Assembly: GCA_003667245.1 (NCBI GenBank)
Contig: RCNN01000583.1
Coordinates: 1 to 32,030, forward strand
Origin: Heterostelium multicystogenum
Lineage: Eukaryota > Evosea > Eumycetozoa > Acytosteliales > Acytosteliaceae
Direction: 5' to 3'
DNA: 32,030 bases
The translations under genes were made by a program, and so were the position numbers. Of the stretch, positions 25,749 through 32,030 are shown in pieces. Each line of letters opens with the position of its first letter. Positions within the stretch are counted from its first letter, which is position 1. A model generated the notes under the pieces. It was not told the DNA's origin. It searched no databases and saw only the letters and a program-made list of their open reading frames with translations.

Positions 25749-26216
25749 ATGAGCGAGTCAGCACTGATCGGTATCGATCTCGGCAAACATACTTTCCACC
25801 TGCACGGCCAGGATAAGTCGGGCCGCGAGGTGTTTCGCAAAAAAATGCTCACGGGCGCAGATGATGCAGTTTTTCGGCAATGTGCCGAGCTGTGTCGTGG
25901 TGATGGAGGCCTGTGCAGGGTCGCATTTTGTCGCTCGCCAACTGATGGCGATGGGACACACGGCCAAGCTGATTTCCCCGCAGTTCGTTAAGCCCTTCGT
26001 CAAGGGCAACAAAAATGACTTCGTCGACGCTGAGGCGATCTGTGAAGCCGCTTCCCGCCCATCCATGCGCTTCGTTACGCCTAAAACCGAATCCCAGCAA
26101 ACCCTGTCTGTGCTGCATCGGATGCGCGAATCGTTGGTGCATGACCGCACCAAAACGGCTAATCAGATGCACGGTTTTCTGTTGGAGTTTGGAATCAGCC
26201 TGCCCAAGGGATTGGC
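25749..26216 (+). pseudogene. IS110/IS1111-family transposase fragment
   Basis: DEDD-type transposase, N-terminal half only. It shows the first Asp in SALIGIDLGKHTFHLHG, Glu in [15 protein letters not shown] and the Asp pair in [17 protein letters not shown], then [20 protein letters not shown]. One extra base near 25835 breaks the frame. The gene is cut at 26216 by the IS21-family copy 2; the serine-containing C-terminal domain is missing. In IS1111-type elements the guide (bridge) RNA is downstream of the transposase, so it is absent here. Confidence 0.85.
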
Positions 26217-26309
26217 TGCGGATTTCGGTGAACGTGACCGAGCGTTTCGCTAATACGTGACCGGTGCTTCCACCCCGGTTGCGCGGGTTCTGGATTGTAA
26301 TCGCATCGG

Positions 26310-27060
26310 TCACGATGCGGCTTGTTCCTCGGCTTTTTTTTCGGCGCAGCGACTCGCCTTTCATCGTCAGTCGGTAGGCGTTGTGCACCAGGCGGTCGAG
26401 GATGGCATCGGCCAGGGTCGGGTCGTTGATCCAGCCGTGCCAGTGCTCGATGGGCAGTTGGCTCGTCAGGATGGTGGAGCGGCTGCCAGCGCGGTCGTCG
26501 ATCACCTCCAGCAGGTCATGCCGGGCTCCTTCCTCCAGCGGGGCTAGCGCCCAGTCGTCCAGCACCAGGACGTCGACCTTTGCCAGCTGTTGCAGGGTAC
26601 GGCCGAAGCTGCCGTCGCCATGAGCGATGCGCAGTTGTTCCAGCAGGCGCGGGGTGCGCAGGTACAGGGTGCTATAGCCCTGGCGGCAGGCCTGGTTGCC
26701 CAGGGCGCAGGCCAGCCAGGTTTTGCCGGCACCGGTCGGGCCGGTCAGCAGCAGGTTGTGCTGCTGGCGGATCCAGTCGCCACTGGCCAGGGTGGCGATC
26801 AGACGCTCGTCCAGGGCGCGTCCGGAGCGGCGGTCGAGATCTTCCAGGCAGGCGTTGGCGTACTTGAGCTTGGCCTTCTTGCGCAGCCGTACCAGGCGCT
26901 GGTTGTCACGCCAGGCCAGTTCGCGGTCGAGCAGTAGGCCGAGGCGTTCATCGAAGCTCAGGCTGTGGCTGGCCGGCAGCGTCCATTGCTCTTCCAGGGC
27001 GCGGGCCATGCCGTCCAGGCGTAGCTGGTGCAGTTGATTCAGGGTGTGTTGCGGCATCAT
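26310..27060 (-). CDS. istB: IS21-family helper ATPase IstB, copy 2, stop lost by a one-base insertion
   Basis: Identical to copy 1 up to the RRKK near the C-terminus, with the same Walker A ([15 protein letters not shown]) and Walker B motifs. An extra T (on the plus strand) changes the frame after RRKK: instead of AEEQAAS and a stop the frame reads on for some 150 codons through the IS110 fragment to about 25849. The insertion is in a run of eight T, so a sequence error is likely. Confidence 0.85.
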
Positions 27061-28633
27061 CGAACAGCTCCTGTTGCGGGGGTTGGTAGTAGTCGGCGCC
27101 ACGGACGTTCTCGTGGTCGCCGGGTAAGGTCGTTTCGGCGGCACGCTGGGGCAGCGGCTGTTGATCCAGGCCTTGCTGGAGCAGGTTGCGCACGCTGCGC
27201 CCGGTGAAGGCGCGCAGGTGTACGGCACGTTCGGCAGCGGCTTCCAGGCGTGCATTGCCATAGCGCCGGGCCAGCGAGAGCAGGCCGAGGCAGGCGCGGT
27301 AGCCCATCTCCGGGTGCGGCTTGTGGGTCAGTTGGTGATCGATCAGTTGGCGCGTGTAGGGGCCGATCCGCTCGCCCCAGTCGAGCAGGCGTTGCGGCGT
27401 CCACTCACGATGCGCCTGGTGCGCTGCGGGCATGTGTTCGCGCTGGGTACTGTAAGCGCCGCGTCGCCCCAGCAGCAGGTGGCTGGCCACCCGCCGGTTG
27501 CCATGCAGCACTTCCAGGGTGTGTGCCGTCAGTCGCACGTCCACGTTCTGCCGGGCCAGGGCGGAGGGCACGCTGTAGAAGCTGCCATTGACCTCGATGT
27601 GGTAGTCGATGCTGACCTTGCAGCGCTTGAAGGTGGCGACCTCGTAGGGATGCACCGGCAGCGCTCGCAAGGCCGGGCGATCCAGACGCTCGAACCAGTC
27701 GCGCCGGCAGCCATCGAGCCGCTTGAACGGGCGCCGATTCAGATCCTCCAGCAGCTCGGCGATGGCCTGGTTAAGCGCATGCAGGCTGAAGAACTGCCGA
27801 TGGCGCAGCCGCGCCATGATCCAGCGCTCGACCACCTGCACCGCCACCTCGGCCTTGGCCTTGTCCTGAGGCTTGCGTGGCCGTGCCGGCAGGATCACCG
27901 TCTGGTAATGACGCGCGCACTCCAGCGTGGCCCGGTTCAGGCCCGGCTCGTAGCGATCCGGCTGGGCGACCAGGGCGCGCGGATTGTCCGGCACAACCAT
28001 TTCCGGCACGCCGCCAAAGTAGGTCAGAGCCTGGCCCAGCGAGGTCAGCCAGTCCACCTGGGTTTCGCCTGGCGTCGCGCAGGCATAGGTGTAATTCGAG
28101 GCGCCCAGGGCGGCGACGAAGATGTGCGCCCGGCGCACTTCGCCGGTGGCCGGGTCGACCACCGGCAGCGTCGGCCCGGCATAGTCGATGAATAGCTTCT
28201 CGCCCGCACGGTGCAGCTGACGCATCGAACGTTTGAGCGTCTGGGCGTAGCGCCGGTAGTGCTCGACGAACTGGGTGTAGCGGTAGGTCGGCTGGCCCGC
28301 ATGCGCGGCGAGATATTCCTCCCACAGCAGCTGCAAGGTCACGCCCTTGCGTCGCAACTCGCGGTGGATGCTCAGCACATCGGGCAGCACTCGCTCACCG
28401 CGCGGCTTGTTCGTCGACGTCGGTGCAAACAAGGCGGCCGCCAGCGCGGCCTCGTCCATGGCCACCAGCGCCGGCCAGTCCAGCCCGGCCACCCGCGCCG
28501 CCGCGATGTACTTGCTAACCACGCCCTTGGACAGCTGCAAGGCACGGGCAATCTTCTCGTGGGACAAGCCGGCCTCAAACTTGAGGCGCAGACATTCTTT
28601 GATGTTTCGCATGGCTACTCGCGGCGCCGCCAT
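26948..28633 (-). CDS. istA: IS21-family transposase IstA, copy 2
   Basis: Identical in length and sequence (561 aa) to copy 1, with the same HTH and DDE residues (Asp in LFIDYAG, Asp in VPDNPRA, Glu in KAEVAVQ). Start ATG at 28633 follows GGGAGAGGAAG. Presumably fully active. Confidence 0.93.
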   Translation of the reverse strand: MAAPRVAMRNIKECLRLKFEAGLSHEKIARALQLSKGVVSKYIAAARVAGLDWPALVAMDEAALAAALFAPTSTNKPRGERVLPDVLSIHRELRRKGVTLQLLWEEYLAAHAGQPTYRYTQFVEHYRRYAQTLKRSMRQLHRAGEKLFIDYAGPTLPVVDPATGEVRRAHIFVAALGASNYTYACATPGETQVDWLTSLGQALTYFGGVPEMVVPDNPRALVAQPDRYEPGLNRATLECARHYQTVILPARPRKPQDKAKAEVAVQVVERWIMARLRHRQFFSLHALNQAIAELLEDLNRRPFKRLDGCRRDWFERLDRPALRALPVHPYEVATFKRCKVSIDYHIEVNGSFYSVPSALARQNVDVRLTAHTLEVLHGNRRVASHLLLGRRGAYSTQREHMPAAHQAHREWTPQRLLDWGERIGPYTRQLIDHQLTHKPHPEMGYRACLGLLSLARRYGNARLEAAAERAVHLRAFTGRSVRNLLQQGLDQQPLPQRAAETTLPGDHENVRGADYYQPPQQELFDDAATHPESTAPATPGRHGPRPGRAMDAAGQPQPELR

Positions 28634-28858
28634 CTTCCTCTCCCGAAATCGGTCGAGGATGGCGGCGCATCAGGTCATGCGCAACGAAGGGGAAGGCTTT
28701 CGCTAAGTCGTGACCGGCGATTTCGGTAAGCCGTGACCACCTGTTTCGGAACAGGCGGAGAATCGGTCACGTTGCTACCGAAATGAGCGGTCACGCGTTA
28801 GCGAAATGAGCGGTCACGATCAACCGAAACGGCCGGTCACGGTGCTCCGAAATCCGCA

Positions 28859-28919
28859 CTTGATGAACTTTTCTTCTGCTTCGCAATAATTGCAACTGCG
28901 TTTGGAAGTTATCGCTCAT
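28859..28919 (-). pseudogene. 5' stump of a gene cut by IS21 copy 2
   Basis: ATG at 28919 with AAAGGAAAATGA before it opens a frame of 20 codons (MSDNFQTQLQLLRSRRKVHQ) that runs into the IS21 right end. The rest of the gene is not on the left side of the element, where the IS110 fragment lies. It was presumably lost with the deletion that removed the target duplication. Confidence 0.55.
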
Positions 28920-28935
28920 TTCATTTTCCTTTCTA

Positions 28936-28964
28936 AAAAGAAACGCACCCCGAAGGTGCGTTAA
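28936..28964 (-). terminator. Terminator of ssb
   Basis: Stem AACGCACC (28942-28949) and GGTGCGTT (28955-28962). On the minus strand it is followed by TTTCTTTTT. It is about 25 bp after the corrected ssb stop. Confidence 0.85.
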
Positions 28965-28986
28965 TTCTTGACTGACTTCTGCCTGA

Positions 28987-29502
28987 TTAGATGATGTTTA
29001 GAAGCAAACGGCTAATTGGGGCAAAAGGGATGTCGTCGTCGAAGCTGTCATAATGCGGATCATGCTGTGGAGCAGGATCGCGTGGTGACTGACTAGGACG
29101 TTGTTGTTGCTGTTGCGGACGCTGCTCACGGGGTTGCCTTGAGAGTTGTCGCGCTCTGGCCTACCACCCAGGAGCTGCATTCTGCCCTGCATGTCGACGA
29201 TAATTTCGGTGGTGTACCGTTTGATACCGTCTTTTTCCCACTCTCGTGTTTGAAGCTTACCTTCGATGTATACCTGCGATCCTTTCCGCAGATACTCACC
29301 AGCGATTTCAGCGACTTTCCCAAACAAAGAAACACGGTGCCATTTCGGTCTTTTCGACTTTCTGTCCCGTTTGCTTGTCAGTCCACTGCTCACTTGTTGC
29401 AAGGCTGAGATTGGTTACTGCATTACCGTTCGGTAAGTAGCGAGTTTCTGGATCTTGACCACAGGTGCCAACCAAGATCACTTTATTTACGCCGCGAGCC
29501 AT
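28987..29502 (-). CDS. ssb: Single-stranded DNA-binding protein, two frameshifts
   Basis: Plasmid SSB, 171 residues if two single-base errors are corrected (an extra A near 29322, a missing C near 29130). ATG at 29502. The OB fold begins [12 protein letters not shown] and [20 protein letters not shown], then [39 protein letters not shown] and [17 protein letters not shown]. The tail is Gln/Pro-rich and contains DDDIPF, the usual partner-binding tip, but eleven further residues follow ([11 protein letters not shown]). Two opposite errors at short homopolymers suggest sequencing mistakes. Confidence 0.92.
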
Positions 29503-29540
29503 AGTATTTCTCCATTTAGATAGAACTACGGGGCGGCATT

Positions 29541-29581
29541 ACCCCAATACGGGGGCAATAGCAGCCCCGTTGGGGTTTGGT
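29541..29581. terminator. Strong hairpin in the ssb upstream region
   Basis: Arms ACCCCAA(TA)CGGGGGC and GCCCCGTTGGGGT, followed on the plus strand by TTTGGTTTTTC. It could end plus-strand transcription or act in the ssb leader on the minus strand; no plus-strand gene ends here, so the role is uncertain. Confidence 0.45.
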
Positions 29582-29653
29582 TTTTCATGGGTTTTTGGTT
29601 GTACTTTTGAGACGGCCAACAAGCCGACCATGCGACGAAAGCGCATGACTAAA

Positions 29654-29713
29654 TCAGTCCACACATGTGGGCTGACTTAATCTGGGAATTCATGATGGTT
29701 GAGATTCAACCAT
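29654..29713. promoter_or_regulatory. Two operator-like palindromes upstream of the lipoprotein operon
   Basis: Inverted repeats at 29654-29675 and 29695-29713, about 40 bp apart centre to centre. The second is a perfect 8-bp arm with a three-base centre. They lie about 215-270 bp before the lipoprotein start, near where a promoter is expected. Confidence 0.4.
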
Positions 29714-29926
29714 GAGGCGCTGGGCCTGCTAGATGGACTGCAAGGCATGCAATCCGGATTTATAACGCCGAGCTACTCGACGTGATAGGAAGTCTGCAAC
29801 AAGCAGAATCCAATGGCAAGCGGGTTTTTTGTCGGCGTTTTTTCAGTCGCTTTTTCGTCCTGAAAACGGGCCATCTCCTTTTCTGTACAGAGGAAAATGA
29901 TCCTTACCAGCCTCAGAGGATCAACC

Positions 29927-30484
29927 ATGCACCACCTTAAATCTCTCCTGCCGCTAGGCCTGGCCATTGGCTTGGCGCTCACAGCGGGTTGTGCCAACAA
30001 GCCAGAAACCACCTGCCTCAGGCACGCCATTCGAGGTAGCAAGCTACGAGCCCGACATGCGCGAATACCACACCAGTTGGGGGCATACGGGCCGAGGCGG
30101 TGCAGCATTGCGAAAACCCACCTATCAACCCGTTCTTGGCAGCCTCGATGTTCTCGAGACCCCGGCCGGGAAGCTTCACCCAGAGCTGCAAGCACGCCTT
30201 ACAACGAACGATAGCGTTGCAGTCCCTCATCCATGTTCCAGGCCAACTGTGCTGACTCTGCAAATGTGGCGCAGGCCTTTGCTCTTGGCCAACCCGCGGC
30301 AAGCGAGCGCATCGTCACCTTGGCCAACGCGGCCGGTTCGGTCGATGACTACATTGCCGTCCGGAACAAGCTCTGCAAAGGGGCTCAACGGTTGAGCTAC
30401 GAGGAGTGGGTCATTCTCGTCGAAGGCACCCCGAAGGATGTCCCTCTTCACCTGAAACCGTCTTTTTCCCCCTCCTATAAGTGA
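29927..30484 (+). CDS. Predicted lipoprotein (185 aa), two frameshifts
   Basis: ATG at 29927. The signal sequence is MHHLKSLLPLGLAIGLALTAGC, with a lipobox-like LTAGC. After it the frame breaks near 30015 (one extra base), goes through FEVASYEPDMREYHTSWGHT and LGSLDVLETPAGKLHPELQA, then breaks near 30228 (one base short) and returns to the original frame with MFQANCADSANVAQAFALGQ and RLSYEEWVILVEGTPKDVPL. Net length is a multiple of three. A periplasmic lipoprotein of unknown function, six bases upstream of a DsbA-like gene, so the two may cooperate in envelope protein folding or transfer. Confidence 0.65.
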
Positions 30485-30490
30485 TCAGTC

Positions 30491-31340
30491 ATGCCTAAAT
30501 TCAATCCCACTCTCGCTACAGCCATTGGCGTTTCCATCGTGACCTCTGCCGTTGCTATCGGTGTCTCCGTCCACATGGGTCAGAGCTACACCGACATCGC
30601 GGTACAAAATGCCCTTGTGGAGCAGTTGCCAGGCGCGGTCGACAAAACCCTGAAGGATCGTGAAGTTGAGAAGATCAACGCAGCGAAAGCGAAAATCCTC
30701 TCGAAGTGGAGCGGCGCAGCTGACACCACCATTGAAGGTCGGCACATCTACGGCAGCAAGGACGCCCAGTTCACCTTGGTCGAGTTCGTTGACCTGGAAT
30801 GCCCTTATTGCAAGCGCTTCCATGACACGCGCAAAGCAGATGGCTGACAAGTCCGAAGGGCGCATTAACTGGGAATGGCAGCATTACCCCCTGGCCTTCC
30901 ACAACCCCGCAGCGGAAGTGGCAGCTCACGCCTCTGAGTGCGTGGGCGAGGTTGCCGGCAACAAAGCCTTCTGGGCCTTTACTGGCGAATGGTTCGCTCG
31001 CACTCAACTCAATGGCCAAGGTGTCGAGGACGTAGAGCGTCTTGCGCAGGAGGTTGGTGCTCCCCTTGATGCCTATCGTCAGTGCATGGAAAGCGGCAAG
31101 TACCGGGCCTTGATCGAAGGCCAGGTGAAGAAAGGCACGAACATGGGGGTCACCGGCACGCCAGCAACGGTCGTAGTCGACAACCTGACAGGCAACAAAC
31201 TGCTGGTGAAGGGTGCCCAAAGCACACAGGTGCTACTCCAAACCATGCAGCAGCTGGTCAAAATGCGTGACGAGGCTCCCAACCAGGACAAGCTGGATAC
31301 CCCTGCTGAGGGCGCGACCAATGAGATCGGTGCTCAATAG
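30491..31340 (+). CDS. DsbA-family thioredoxin-fold protein, membrane-anchored, one frameshift
   Basis: Thiol-disulfide oxidoreductase of the DsbA/DsbG-like type, 282 residues when one base is removed. The N-terminal segment (TLATAIGVSIVTSAVAIGVS) is a membrane anchor. A coiled helical stretch follows, then the thioredoxin fold: AQFTLVEFVDLECPYCKRFH holds the catalytic CPYC (first Cys near residue 104). The frame breaks near 30830 and continues with INWEWQHYPLAFHNPAAEVA, an inserted helical domain and the cis-Pro motif GVTGTPATVVVDN. Plasmid-encoded DsbA homologues often assist disulfide formation in conjugation or secretion proteins; here that is inferred. Confidence 0.85.
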
Positions 31341-31651
31341 GCTGGATGAATGGGCCGACCGGCTAGACGCCGGCGGCACTCGTGCGCTTTGGGGCGCTCG
31401 TGACGCCATGACCCAGCAGCTAGAAGGTCGGGTGGGCCTTTTCCATGCACTACGCAGGGCCAGTAGCTGGGATGAGGTTTTTCGATCTCATCTCAGCCAA
31501 CGGATACACCCTCATTCCAAACGGAGAGGATTTTATCGCCGCTGACATGAGCACAGGGCTGATGTTCTCTCTCTGGGATTGTGGTCATAGCCGGCTCGTA
31601 TTTGAGGAGCGGCTTGGTCACTTCCCGGATTCACCACCTACGAGTCGATGA
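31321..31651 (+). CDS. Hypothetical protein (109 aa), one frameshift
   Basis: ATG at 31321 lies inside the 3' end of the DsbA-like gene (20-bp overlap, different frame), so translation is probably coupled. MRSVLNRLDEWADRLDAGGT is helical. The frame breaks near 31487 in TTTTT (four expected) and continues as LISANGYTLIPNGEDFIAAD and DMSTGLMFSLWDCGHSRLVF. Followed by a strong terminator. No family recognised. Confidence 0.6.
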
Positions 31652-31657
31652 CTGCAA

Positions 31658-31679
31658 CCCCGCCACGGCGGGGTTTTTT
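31658..31679 (+). terminator. Rho-independent terminator of the DsbA-like operon
   Basis: CCCCGCC (31658-31664) and GGCGGGG (31667-31673), followed by six T. It ends the lipoprotein/DsbA/109-aa operon seven bases after the last stop. Confidence 0.92.
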
Positions 31680-31710
31680 GCTTGTGCTTGGGTACGACCT
31701 CAACAACCGT

Positions 31711-31840
31711 TTGACATCCTCTCCAGCCTCTCGCTTCGCTCACAGAGCTGCCGCAAGGCGGGGATTCCTACGGCGCTAGGCTGCGAATGCAGCTTCTTCG
31801 CTTCGGCGGGTTCCTGCTGCTGACGGCCATACAGCGCCGT
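31711..31840 (-). ncRNA. Right end of an IS200/IS605-type element with probable omega RNA (reRNA) scaffold
   Basis: The 130 bp between the TnpB stop and the probable element end (TTGACATCCTC on the plus strand, about 31711) hold G/C-rich structured DNA typical of such right ends. In known TnpB systems the guide RNA ends here: the scaffold is element sequence and the guide is the host DNA just outside. The boundary and the RNA are inferred from family knowledge. Confidence 0.5.
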
Positions 31841-32030
31841 TCACTTCCAGGCGATCGGGGCATGGCCCTGCCCTTCGAGCGTTTTCAATCCGCGCTCACG
31901 GATGTTCCTGGAGCCTACTCGGTCGGCGTTGTCAGAGTGGCCGCAAGCCAAGCAGAGAAACAGTGCCTGAGTCTGTCGATTGCCCGCATGGGTATGTCCG
32001 CACTCGGGGCACTGCTGGCTGGTTTGCTGC
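31841..32030 (-). CDS. tnpB: TnpB-type RNA-guided nuclease (IS200/IS605), C-terminal part
   Basis: Minus-strand frame entering from the right edge and ending at TGA at 31841. The zinc ribbon has QCPECGHTHAGN and LFLCLACGHSDN, and the RuvC-III motif is NADRVGSRNIRERGL, with the catalytic Asp and the ARNI-like box. The tail is GQGHAPIAWK. Only about 62 residues lie in the window; the N-terminal RuvC parts are outside. Such proteins cut DNA with a guide RNA from the element's right end and help retain the transposon. Confidence 0.88.
   Translation of the reverse strand, partial: QQTSQQCPECGHTHAGNRQTQALFLCLACGHSDNADRVGSRNIRERGLKTLEGQGHAPIAWK

Larger units (their letters stand above)
26217..28858 (-). 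mobile_element. IS21-family element, copy 2 (2642 bp)
   Basis: Same ends as copy 1 and, where compared, the same sequence, except for one additional T in a T run (7 in copy 1, 8 in copy 2 near 26334-26341). There is no target duplication: GATTGGC lies on the left and CTTGATG on the right. Left flank is the IS110-family transposase; right flank is a stump of another gene. This indicates rearrangement after insertion. Confidence 0.93.
29503..29926. other. Intergenic region between ssb and the lipoprotein operon
   Basis: 424 bp with no gene I can support. Contents: a strong G/C hairpin at 29541-29576 (ACCCCAA...CGGGG / CCCCGTTGGGGT) followed by TTTGG TTTTT; a ten-base inverted repeat at 29654-29675 (TCAGTCCACA / TGTGGGCTGA, one mismatch); and a perfect eight-base palindrome at 29695-29713 (ATGGTTGA / TCAACCAT). 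The last two look like operators. Promoters for ssb and the downstream operon must lie here. Confidence 0.5.

Noticed and set aside
25749..26216. Bridge RNA of the IS110-family element
   Set aside because: The transposase type resembles IS1111-group proteins, where the RNA lies downstream; that part is missing, and the short upstream gap is mainly taken by hairpins.
25849..26309. Extension of IstB copy 2 as a fused 470-aa protein
   Set aside because: The extension is antisense to the IS110 transposase and arises only from one extra T that copy 1 lacks.

Overview
The window is accessory and backbone DNA of a Gammaproteobacterial, most likely Pseudomonas, plasmid. The case rests on an iteron-type Rep_3 initiator with its origin, a ParA/ParB partition pair with a centromere-like repeat cluster, a plasmid-borne MvaT/MvaU (H-NS-like) silencer that is characteristic of pseudomonads, a plasmid-type single-stranded DNA-binding protein, and several insertion sequences of kinds common in Pseudomonas. 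No rRNA, tRNA or CRISPR array was seen. The incompatibility group cannot be fixed by reading alone.

Layout. 1-2734: the tail of an unknown gene, a 141-aa unknown protein, a broken unknown gene and a P4-type tyrosine integrase. 2837-4686: a two-gene minus-strand operon of unknown function. 4957-6611: an IS3-family element carrying an OrfA/OrfB pair and a classic -1 frameshift heptamer. It cuts off the end of an EamA-type transporter gene that stands divergently from a LysR regulator gene (6612-8491). 8492-13486: an IS66-family element (tnpA, tnpB, tnpC) whose tnpC is split by an IS21-family element (8581-11221) flanked by a 7-bp target duplication. 13594-20531: a minus-strand maintenance block with an mvaT-like gene, a 33-codon membrane peptide, a coiled-coil protein, a ParB-domain protein, several small unknown genes, parB, three 36-bp-phased palindromes, parA and a small exported protein. 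20770-22405: oriV (two iteron arrays, a perfect DnaA box, an AT-rich segment) and rep. 22576-25637: small unknown genes and a UvrD-like SF1 helicase. 25693-28858: an IS110-family fragment cut by a second, almost identical IS21 copy. 28859-31651: a gene stump, ssb, and an operon of lipoprotein, DsbA-like thioredoxin-fold protein and a small unknown protein. 31711-32030: the right end of an IS200/IS605-type element with the zinc-ribbon end of a TnpB.

The strongest global signal is technical or evolutionary. About 26 single-base frameshifts break 16 different genes, including parA and ssb, and many lie in short A, T, G or C runs. One base restored or removed at each point recovers a family-length protein in the recognisable cases. 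The two IS21 copies also differ by one T in a T run (7 versus 8), which removes the istB stop codon in copy 2. I read most of these breaks as homopolymer sequencing errors rather than gene decay, and annotate the genes over their full span.

Functionally, rep with its iterons starts replication, parA/parB and the palindromes segregate the plasmid, the MvaT homologue probably silences the AT-rich accessory DNA, and SSB and the helicase serve DNA maintenance. The insertion sequences account for most of the rearrangement. No conjugation, resistance or catabolic genes are recognisable here.
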